A DNA stretch of 64,000 bases, taken from the NCBI GenBank assembly GCA_947652115.1, contig OX393562.1, positions 13,995,957 to 14,059,956 of the forward strand, given 5' to 3'. Origin of the DNA: Blastomussa wellsi. Lineage: Eukaryota > Cnidaria > Anthozoa > Scleractinia > Plerogyridae. Position numbers and translations under genes: made by a program. Position 1 is the first letter of the stretch. The number at the start of each line of letters is the position of its first letter. Positions 31,093 to 41,800 of the stretch are shown here, piece by piece. The notes under the pieces were generated by a model. It did not search any database. It was given only the letters and a program-made list of their open reading frames with translations, and was not told where the DNA came from.

Positions 31093-34000
31093 ATGGCAGG
31101 TCAGTGTGCTTCAAGTAGCGTGTTTTCAATGACAGTGTTATCTTTTGTTTTCATTTAATGAACTCTATAAGCATGCATGTCAATCTAAATTGGTGTGTTT
31201 TATAATAATAAATTTGTATTTACTTTCCTATGCCAATAGTGAACATTGTTTAACTTCACCTTATGGTTATTTTGTTTAACACCAAGCTCTTAATTTCTCA
31301 TTAGTTACTGTAACTTTTTCTACGTCAATTGCACCTGTCAGTGAAATTGACTGCTTTCAGTGTATCTTTTTATGAATTTTATATGAATAGGTTATTACTC
31401 TTGGCAATTAATTTAATGATCACTAAGATTTAACCTTTGGCAGAATTCTAAAATTCAAAAATGGCAAAATGTAAACATGATGCATGTACTGAAAAATTCA
31501 GTTTAATCTACTTTACTTCGACAAAAATAAACAAATGAATTACAAAAACAACTGATCAATAATAAAAGCATCAAAAGGATTTCTTTTTTGAAGACAAAAA
31601 AGCTCCGAAAACCAAGAGAAATTGAGAGAACAGAAAGGGTAAATTTAGCACACGAAAAAAGAGATTACAGTATTTATTTTGAAGTCATTTCAAGATCAGC
31701 TAGACGTCCACATGTCTTTCAAAAAATGTCCTGCTAACCCCAAAAAATTCAAGGTATGTGCAGATTTGTGACAAGTGACGTAAAAATTGTAAAGTAAATT
31801 TGGGTTAGAATGCATTTTTCTCTCCTTTTTTCTCTTTTTTAGAATCCATTTAATCACAGTAAGGGCGGAGCTAGAAATGTTCCGAAAAGAGGGGGGCGTG
31901 GTGAGATGGCATGACTAATAATTCTTAATGCTGTATTTTTTAATTTCGCAGTTTCTCGAACGAAGTTTATCCCAATATGTTATGTGATATTACTCTTGGC
32001 TATGTTAAACAACACTCCTGTTCACTCTGGCTGTCCTCGTGGGGCTCGATGCTCGGGAAGATCCGGGCTCCGTCGGGATTTTCGACTCACAATCATTGCA
32101 CTGTTTGATTCGTCGCGTCTTTTGGCTGGCTTGACATCCAGAGCTTTAAACTACACGGTGAGTAAAGCACAAGGAATCGTGTTAGTTGTAAACAACGTGT
32201 CTTAAAACCTAGAAAGCTAGTTGCCGTCTTTCTTTGTGTAAAAAGTTCTGGAAACAAAGTATTTTGTTTTAAACTGACCATACACCATACATAATGCAGT
32301 TTGGACTGAATTTGAACAAGATTCTTTAGGAGGAGCATGTAAATGGTAGGATATCGTAAATATTGATGATGACGGCCGAGCTGTCGATAGCAAAATTTTA
32401 TTTTAACACAGTTTGTAAAGCAAGTTATCAGTGACACTGCATACAAAAAATAGCTATTCACAACTATAAACGGTTTTCCTATACAAAACTAAAGCTAATT
32501 AGTTGTCGAAGGCAAAACGTTGTTGAAAGGTAGTTTTTTCGCGGTTTCAGCGCCAAAATACACTCTGGCATTCTTGTCGAATGATAATCTCGCCCACAGA
32601 GCCCGCTTTTCTTTTTCACAGCACCAAGAACATCTCGAAAGCCCCTGAACCTATTCGGGCCCGTAAAGCCTTTTTAGTTAGCTGTATCTAAAAAGCAGAG
32701 AAGTGTATAGGCCTCAAACTTTGTATGAGGGGAACCACTGTTCATATCAAAAACATGTGAATAGAACAGCTCTGTATAATCATACGTTTTGAGATTTTGC
32801 TATGGTTTTCCGGGTGCGAAAACTTTTTGGGACCTTCGAGATACGGGCCCCAGGACCGATATTTGGAGCATGCGCATAGTGCATTGTTTTGATTCTCAGT
32901 CAATCAGAACGGCCGAAAGTTCGTGAAATACGCACTTCCGGAATCGGTGCTGGCCAGAACCCGCGTTGGTGCTGACCAAAAAAAGAGGGCTGTGGGGACG
33001 AGATTGGTCGAATCAGCAATTGTCGACGTGGTTGTCCGGCAACAATTAACTCTCTAGTCTATTGACGCCCTTTTAATCTGAATGAAAAAGCATTCTACAT
33101 TGCACATCAGAGATTTCAAGTTAATACATGAATATGATGTGGGTTAAATATATGTTTCGATCAAAATTTTCAAACCAGTTTCATTTTTATTTGAGTCCCC
33201 AGTCAAAGAAACAAAGGACATATTTTGCTGTTCAGCATCAGCAAGAAGCGCTGAAATTCAGAAGAATCGAAGCTACATAAATCTTGTAAACTGTGATCTA
33301 CACTCTGGCTCAAACATTGACGCTACTGATTCACTCTGTTCAATTTTTTTATTTCAGAATTTTGAGTTCAACGTTTCGGATTCCTGTAACCCAACCTGTG
33401 ATTCGTTGATTCTTGCGGTGATGGCGGATATGAACTTAACTACATCCGGTTGGAGCAATACATCGGTAAGACGTGGATTCTACTGGTCTTGTTGCCCAGC
33501 ATTGTAATTTTTTTCATCCCAGTTTTCTTCCCGTATTAAAGTGCCTATGAAGTAAAAGTCAACGTAAGCTTATTTGAAAGCCCTTTAGAGGAAGAATGGT
33601 GTTTTCCTTTTTGTGATATCTTCTTTCGTTCAAGAGATATTAACGTTTTTATTATTGAAATTAGATAAACAATGAAGTCATAAATGGCTACAGTCAAGCA
33701 ATAGAGGACTTTTGCCGTGTTTGCATAGCCTCATCTAATTAAACACTCGGGGGTTTGGGAGAATTCGAGACAGTTATGCAAAACCCGAGACGCAGTCGAG
33801 GGTTTGCATAACTTTCATGAATTCTCCCAAACCCCAACATATAATTATAAAATATTTATATTTTTGTTCGTAATATTTTTCAGAGAGGCAACCTCCTGGA
33901 ATTTTACAGAAGAGTTACTCTCGGTCATAACCAAGAGCTTACACAATCAATGACAGAGCTGTCTCGTGCACAGAAAGTGGCAACATCTCCAGCATATTTG

Positions 34001-34726
34001 ACGTCTTTGAGAGACTATATACAGAACACACTAAAAGACTTGATCATGAAGGCAGTAAATAGGGTGAGTACATCTCTCAATTTGTGAGTAAAGAGTACAG
34101 ATTCCACTTAGTTAGACCCTTTTAAGGTGGGGCATGACTTCCATTCAGGGGTGCTGATACTTGTCTTCCCCGATGGTGATATGAAACAGACACTGTCACG
34201 AGTCTAACTTCAAAACTTCAACAGCCCAAAAACGTGTTTGCTCAAACGGAAAGCTACAAACAATGGTCAAACTTTTTTAAAATTACTTTGCCAGTGCACT
34301 GAAGCTAAATATGGAGTGATATCATTATGATACCATCAGGAGCTTTCTGTCTCAACTTGAACATGTCAGGCTGGCTTTTTCAATTTCGGTCCTTCCTTAA
34401 ACAATTTGCTTGATATACATCTCCTTTATGGCCGTGCCCCCTTAATAACAACTTTTGGTCTCTGGATAGAACGCCATTATTACTTAGCTAAAATGACTAT
34501 ACTCATCTTTCTTCTTTCCTTCTTTATTTCATTTCAGGATCGAAAACTCAAAGGTCTCCCAGCACTCAACACTGCAAGTGGCCAGCTGCAGCATTCTTTT
34601 ACAACGGTTCGGCCCCAGTCCGTCAGCACAGTTGCATGTCATATTTCACAGTGTGTGCTAAATGACTTGTACGTGGTAGCCAATCAAATGCTCATAGATT
34701 TATTGAAAATGAAAAGCAGTCTGTAA
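31093..34726 (+). CDS. Gene D: divergent member of the cytokine-like cluster (5 exons)
   Basis: Coding exons are 31093-31099, 31952-32157, 33358-33465, 33884-34063 and 34538-34726; 690 bases, 229 residues, phases 1-0-0-0 as in A-C. The 7-base starter exon is ATGGCAG instead of ATGAAAG. A hydrophobic stretch FIPICYVILLLAML (8-21) acts as signal peptide. Exon 2 then has GCPRGARCSG and a helix A ending FDSSRLLAGLTSRALNYT, where SRLLAG is shared with gene B. Exon 3 is longer (108 bases, 36 residues) with C81 and C85. Exon 4 (108-167) is helical. Exon 5 ends in helix CVLNDLYVVANQMLIDLLKM without a C-terminal cysteine. Mature cysteines are 30, 36, 81, 85, 201 and 206, a different disulphide plan from A-C. 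Sequons at N69, N76, N97 and N105. Candidate polyadenylation signals are at 34927 and 35073. Homology to A-C is inferred mainly from gene structure, position and the helix A motif. Confidence 0.8.
32586..33005. mobile_element. Inverted-repeat element in intron 2 of gene D, possibly MuDR-like
   Basis: AATCTCGCCCACAGAGCCCG at the left is mirrored at the right by CCCTCTTTTTTTGG / CACAGCCC ending CGAGATT, about 40 bases of imperfect inverted repeat. A possible imperfect 9-base duplication (GTCGAATGA / GTCGAATCA) flanks it if one extra base belongs to each end. Non-coding. Confidence 0.55.
33711..33840. repeat. Palindromic repeat in intron 3 of gene D, family of 15575-15708
   Basis: CATAGCCTCATCTAATTAAA, CACTCGGGGGTTTGGGAGAA and ACCCGAGACGCAGTCGAG match the copy in intron 4 of gene B; GAATTCTCCCAAACCCC closes the palindrome. 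Confidence 0.7.
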
Positions 34727-35072
34727 ATACAGAAGTGAGAGCCTAGATCATGAACGAATGTTGAGCTCGGATTAACCCACATATATTGTTATAGCTTTTT
34801 ATAAGGATTAATTTAGGTTATTATTTTTGGTTTGCTTTTTCAAGAGCTGATGTACGGTTTCATAGAAGCAATGTGATCTTGCCAATTTGTTACAATTTTA
34901 AAATATTATTTGTGGAGGAACCATTTAATAAATTGCTTCTAATATTGTATAACGTTTTACGTATGTAATATAAAATGAATGAACAATTCAATGTAAGCGA
35001 AGAGGGCCCAAATAGGAAATTCTGTATCACAATGTTATTTATAAACCTATGTTTTCCCCAAGTATTTATTTC

Positions 35073-35078
35073 AATAAA
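35073..35078 (+). promoter_or_regulatory. Candidate distal polyadenylation signal, gene D
   Basis: AATAAA 347 bases after the gene D stop, next to a TATTTATTTC sequence. A proximal AATAAA lies at 34927-34932. Between here and the KChIP start at 35803 I see no gene. Confidence 0.45.
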
Positions 35079-35792
35079 CTTATTCAATCTATTCAATATT
35101 TGTTATGTCATTTGTCTTCCCACCATGCAGCGAAAAACCTGACCCAGTAGTCGCACGCATCCAGTTGTCCTCTTATATTATGAAATTAATGATAATGTGC
35201 ATTCAAGTCAGTGGTAAATTAGCTACAATTACTATGAAAAATTATATTTCATTTACTTCTCAGTAATGTCTTCTACTCTCGGATGATTAATTTCTTGCTG
35301 GACTCTTTTACTTAGTTTAGTTCGATTCTAAGACAAAAATTATCCTCTGGCTGTTGATTTTTTTCTTGTCCGGCGCCTATCTGCCATTAAGAAGTGATGG
35401 TACAAGATGGCACAGAAATATCGCAAAAGTTTAAGTTAGTCTGCAAGTCTTCAAAGCTCGGCTGAAAAAAAATAGGTTGAATAACTTGGTGAATAAAACA
35501 TATTTCCGACCCGCTGTTTTCAAAGAACCGGAGTATTCGTGATCTCTCTTGCACAAATGTTTTGAGGTTCTGATTTGATACTACTCGAGGCACGAACCCC
35601 GTAAACTGTGACGAATTCTTTGAGAACAAAGTCGTGTTATTAACGTGTCAGTTGCCATGGTTTCTACTTGTGAGTACCTGTTCTTAGGTCGTTAATTATT
35701 CATTCGATCGGTGAGAGTGCAGGCGGAAAAAGATAAAAGCAGCAAAACATTGATAGGAGCTGAAATAGTTATTAGCAAGAGAACTCGACATC

Positions 35793-35816
35793 ATGGGACA
35801 GCATGGGTGGCGCTGA
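35793..35816 (+). promoter_or_regulatory. Short upstream reading frame overlapping the KChIP start
   Basis: An ATG ten bases before the proposed initiator opens a seven-codon frame (MGQHGWR, stop TGA) that overlaps the main ATG at 35803 in another frame. If it lies in the transcript it would reduce initiation at the main start. The choice of 35803 rests on frame and phase agreement with exon 2. Confidence 0.5.
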
Positions 35817-38800
35817 GAGCTCGAACAAAACAATGTTTCAAGGTAAGCTTTTGAAGCGTCGGCTGTATATATGATTCCCCAAAGGCGCGCGGTGTTGATT
35901 TCTGACACGCTCTTTGCGCGGTGTACGCGTCAAGGGAAATTGCACGATCTGACGTGTTTACAATTACGTTACAGTTTATTACAGGAAACTGTAGTCAAGT
36001 TAAGCCCAGTTCATTCTCGCAAAATGACATTTTATGAGCAGAAAATATCAAAATAATACAACTCGCACACGTTTTTAATATATATTCAAGCTTCGAAACG
36101 ACATCTTCGTGATTAATCCCTCTAAATCTCACATTCAAGAACATCTTGTCGAGTGTATGATTTTTGACAATTGCATAATTGCCGATCGAGTTGGTACCTT
36201 GTGAATAACAAAAAGATTTAAGATTTCTACATGTGTATACTGTTGTTTTCCATTGTCCGCTTTTGTTTCATTCGTATTTGTGTTGAGTTAGAGTTTCCTG
36301 CACAAATGGCTTTGTTGCAGGAAAAAGAGTTAATGTCGTTCTCGCGCAACAATGTTATATTTAAAGATTCTTACATCTGGCAAGTGACGAAAAGGAACCA
36401 TATGTATTAATTCACCTGTATGCAAATATAAATCTTTGTGTTGAATAATTCTCTCAAATGGCTTTTCTTCCACAATGTTTTCAACATCCATTGCATTCTG
36501 CCTATGACTTGGTGAGGCGTTCCTCAATTTCGATCCAAACTGTTTAAGGGAACGCGAGTTTGAGCCGCAGTCAGTTGAGAAAGTTACATCTACAGCAATT
36601 TTGTATTTATGTAAGATGGTGCAAGAAAAAAGTTTGTCTTTGTCAAATATCGTAAAATTTAAATTTCAGCCCCCTTTTGTCGGGATGAAAGAAAAACACT
36701 TTTCGGTTTTTGTTCAACCGTATTTCCGTGATTTGCCCATATTAAAAACATCGATAATTTTGTTGAAATGACAAAGCAATTGCTTTTCTGTGTGACGACG
36801 GATTCAAAACAATTCATTCAAGGTGAACACTATTAATTATATTTCAGTATAACAGTAAATGATACGAAAAATCGTGAGATGCTTGAAACCGATGATATTT
36901 TTTTGTTTTTCTTATGATAAAATAGCGTTCACATATGGCGATTTATCTTTTGTCTTTTCATGAATTACGGGGGCTGACAACTCTAATGAATGCTGTTTGA
37001 GCAGTACCATATGTAAATGAAGGTTGTCCCGAATATTTGGACAACTGTCCCAAATTTTCTGGAGACATTCTCGAGAAATGTCAAACTACCGAGATTTCAG
37101 CTATATGATTTCTCCGAAAAAATCATGAGTCTCCCGATTTGCGGAAAAATTTTCAGATTCCCGGGAGAAAGAAGTTTGTTTTCTCTCCCGAAGCAGCCTT
37201 TCATTCATTTGATACCTCCCCCCCCCCCCCCCTGTGATGCATTCGTGATCGCTCAGTCAGCCGAAGCAATTTCGCGGCGATTGTACATGAGTGCACTAAT
37301 AAGCACTCCTTGTTTACGAAGTGATTACTGAACAAGTGTCAATTTGAGCACGAGTGCTTATAAATACGTTTTTTGAGCACGAGCGTATAGCTCTGGAATA
37401 GTTTAAAACAGAAGCATTGGTGATCTGAAGAATTTAAGAAAGATTTTGTTAGCGAGGGCAACGCATCGATAAAGGAAGGCCGGGAATAGTCTGGACACTA
37501 CTCCATTTCCACTTCTGGGGAATCGTCTTCCCCCGCCACCTCCAGTAACAACTGGAGAACGGACGGAGCGAGGGCAACGCATCGATAAAGGAAGGCCGGG
37601 AATAGTCTGGACACTACTCCATTTCCACTTCTGGGGAATCGTCTTCCCCCGCCACCTCCAGTAACAACTGGAGAACGGACGGAGGGGGGCAGCGCTAAAC
37701 GCCTTGCGCGTTGTATATATATACGCTAAACGTTTCTGTAGCGTTTGGAAGCAGAGAACCACGCAACGAAGAATAAAACAGCTTGAAGTCCGTTGAAGCC
37801 CTGAATTTTTCAGTTTAAGCTCCTTTATTCCACGCTGCGATGATCAATCTCCCTTTCATCTACACCCGCAGTTCACATTATGTGCGGCTTCATAGCTCCG
37901 CAGGTAGATCATCGCACCGGTATCACGGAGGTGACTGGTTCGAATCCCATTAAAGCACTGGATTTTTCGGGATTCTTTATTCCAATCGTTTTAATTGCAA
38001 ATTCACTGCGATGATCATTTCTCACTTTCAAAACTGCTTGGCTTGCATGTCTGTTGCTGGATCTCTTGACTCAAGAAATGCTCCTACCATACGAAATCGA
38101 TTGCAAGGTTGGTACTAAGGCAAAAGGACAAAGTTTATTGGCCAATATTTTAACAAGCAGAGCTTATCCAGCTAGTACTTCTTTAGAGTCCTTACTATTG
38201 CGTAAGGATAACAAACTTTGCCCCATTGCCGTAGTAACAGAGTTGGAATCAATTTGGTTATATTTAACAATCAGACTACGAGCCCGAATTTTCTATGAGC
38301 GAATAGCCAACCGGAGGGGCAACCGAGTTCACTGTCGTTCATAGAAAACGAGGGCGAGTAGCCCAATTGTCTTAGTAGAAACTCTAAATGATTGCATTTT
38401 TATGTCATTTTAAGCCAAAAATCAAAATCACAAGTCAAATCGTTTTCTATCGGCGAATAGAAAACAGTACAGTGGGAACCATCCAGATTCACGGATTTAC
38501 AGTAGAACACAGCTAAGTTTCTACTAGTTCCTTCTAATTAACAATTAGATTATGAGCTCGAGATTTCTATGAGGTGATAGTTGGTTGATGAGGCCGAATC
38601 GTGTGTCGGTGAAAATGTTCTAAATCTTCCTTCGAAACTTCGCTAAAGCGCGAAGACGTCGCCATTTTGAAGACGACCTTCAACCACTGCACTCTAATGG
38701 CTGATAGTGTGCAATAGTTCAGCCAATCATATTGCGGCATTTGCATTAGTATGCTAGTAGTTTTTTACTAAATACCTATAGAGTACCTCAGGAATACCGT

Positions 38801-41800
38801 GGCCAAAGATATCTTTTCTCGGTATCAGCTCCAGAATACCGTACGCAACTGACTCCTTTTATGCAATTTATAATGTCCTTTGAAGCGTAATACTGTTGCT
38901 GACCGTTTCCGTACATTTTTCATAATTCTCCTTGAGAGCCGTCGATTTTTGGTCAGTTCCTTATTATTCCGTGACGAGATCACTGATGCTGACTGGGCCT
39001 AGAAAGCGTAAAGACACTTGGCTCAGCTTGTCTCTCGCACTTCGTATTAACGGCACAGTAGAGGACGTAGAAGTCGTGACACTGCTGGAACGGAGTGTGG
39101 GACATAGTCCCCAGTGTATGAAATTTGACCGTTACCGTAAAAATGGGTGGTTAACGAATAGAGCGAAACGTTCAAACAGGCGGGCACTCCATTTTGTTTC
39201 TGATATAGTGGGACTCGTTATTTTCTCATCCTCACAAATCTAAAGGTCTGATAACGACACTAGGTTCCTGATATTCTACCAATTATAGTTTTCTGTTTTT
39301 CTTTACTTTGCAGTAGCTAAGCACTCTCATTCAGCGAATTCAGGAGAAGGTAAAAATATGCTGCCTGAAAAAAGTCCCACATCGAGCCGCAGAACTGACG
39401 AAGCCCAGGAACAGCACGATACTGAGTCAGGACATCCATCAAAGTTCGCGCACCTGAAGCAAGTTGTCAACGGTAAGGAAACCTAATAGAATAGCAGCAT
39501 CACAGCATTGGCGAACGTATTGTCATTCCCGTAGCCAGGAATTGTGAAGGCAGCAGGTGGGATGCATCAGAGCGACGTCCCACGTTTCCGTTTTCAGTGC
39601 CGTAGCATGGGTAGGGGCCGGGGGCGCACCCCCCCCCCCCCCCCAAAAAAAAAAAAAAAAAAATTGGCTAACACAGAATCAATTATTTTAGTCAGTTAAA
39701 AATTGCTGGAAACTGTTCCGAGAAGGCTGAATTTTATAGACCCCATATTTGAAAATCTTCCGGGGGAGGGGGCATGCCCCGGATCTCCCTAGCAGCTCGC
39801 GCCTTCCCCCCAATAAGTTTAATCCTTCCATGGCACTACCTTTTTAAACGGCCGGTGCCAATTAATTAGCGACACTTTATAAAAAGGCAACTTTCTTACT
39901 CGCTTTTGCTCATATTTCCCTAACCAATAAATAAAAGCTAACCGCAAGCAAACCTTTATAACCAGTTTCCCTCTCGTCCAGTCCTAAACTAGAGCAGATA
40001 ACGCATCGATCGTCCATTCCGAAATACTTGGTTACCAATGATGGCATCCGGTTTACGGTTTACGAACTGGGACTGAAATCAGCAGCAGGCTTCTCGCAGG
40101 CCACACGGGCCCGAGCTTAGTGGGAGGGTCTGGGGATATTATCCTCAGGGAAATTTTGAAATCTTTGCTTCTCCAAGCCAGCATTTCTTATAGAGAATGC
40201 CAGTGACAGAATAGTATCTTCATTCTATCTTCACTAACAATTTATACAAAACATAAAAGGATATTTTACGTCAAATCCTAATTACAAAAGTCTTCCGGGC
40301 GCTTCGCGCCAGAAAATAGCGCCCCTCCGAGCCAGGAGTCAGTTTACTGCTGATCCTGATACACCAAGATCCAGCTGCAATCTGCTCCGTGCATCGTTTA
40401 CAGAAGTAAAAGTATCACCAGGACCGCAACAAACCTACACTTGTTGACGAAGACAATACCGGTATGGACCTATTTACACTCCATTTCGAACTACATATTT
40501 TAGCGGTTTGGAGCACAGAAACTACTATTTCAGTCCTATATCCTATATGCTAACACATTATCCTCCATGCGGCTCGCTCGGGAGCTGGGAATGAATTTAA
40601 AAAGTCGTCGTCCAGCGGTCCTTCCAAAACAAAGCGGTGCCATGCGCAGTGAATTCACGCGGTTCACCTGTAAGTAAGTTCACCTGTTATCCGTGAAGAG
40701 TGAAGAGTTTTGCTGAATGTTTTGGTACTGTGAATGTCTTTGAAATAATGGGTCAAGATTTAGGAAAAACAAGCAGGCTGTTAAGTAAGCGGCCTTCATG
40801 CTTTGCTGTAAACATGTAGAGTTCCAGTATTGCCTCAACTGATTTTGATGTGCTCGTCTCGTTGCAGGCATTCGACGAAAAGGTGGAAAGAGGGCTCTGG
40901 ATACCAAAGCGGATCTCTCTTCGTCTTCAGGTAAGTATTCTGGTTATGGTTTGAGGGATAGATGCGGTATAAAATATTATTAGTAGTATTTTTATTCACT
41001 GGTTTTACGGCCACTTGATTTAGATTTGTACACCTAAGAGAAAGGTCTACGTGGACATAATGTACAGTACTGATGTAGTTTCCTTCATGAATGCAGTGTG
41101 TAATATGAACGCAAATTGTCAGTGTGTTTCTTACTTTAGCTAAGTAACTTAAGCGTAAATAAGCTTAATTGGCTTATTTGATTTATAATTTTTGGAAGAA
41201 AACGTTTGGGAAGTTATTTGTTAGTTATCTTATAACAGCAGCCTGTGCAAATACACCATATAACATTGTAGTTTTAACCTACACACACCCCGTTTTTTTC
41301 TACATGTATCTTCCATAGGGTGCAACTGCATCATGGGCGATGAGCCGGGATTTTCATCAGTGGACACCTGATGATGAGTTATACCAAATGATATAAAAGC
41401 ACGCAGCTCTATGGTTTTAGGGCTAGGGTCCATTGTTACTGTTGTTTGTTTATCATTTTTTCAGCCAGTACTGTGGGACCTTGGAAAGAGCTGCATACCG
41501 CCCCCGTTGGTTAGCCTACGTTTCACTCCGGGTAGCCTACTATTCTAAGCACGTCGGTTAGCCTACATAACACTACAGTTAGCCTAAGGGCCTGTTTACA
41601 TGGAGATAGGGTGACCCTCTCAGGAGGGTCACCCTTCTACAAGGGTCAAAAGATAGCCCCCTGTACATGCAAAGTCTTGTCCCTAGGACTATCGCGATTT
41701 TTGAATTTGGAGCCAAGGGAGACAACTGCGTGGTCACCAAGTACAAAACAACCAAAATGGAGGACAAGCGAAGTATTTTCCTTGATTCTTTGTTACCCGT

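Noticed and set aside
35060..35072. TATTTATTT near the gene D polyadenylation signal as a cytokine-type AU-rich element
   Set aside because: A single imperfect motif in AT-rich DNA is expected by chance and is missing in the other 3' UTRs.
37888..37985. Functional tRNA gene
   Set aside because: B box is good, but the acceptor and D stems do not pair properly; it matches a dispersed tRNA-derived repeat type.
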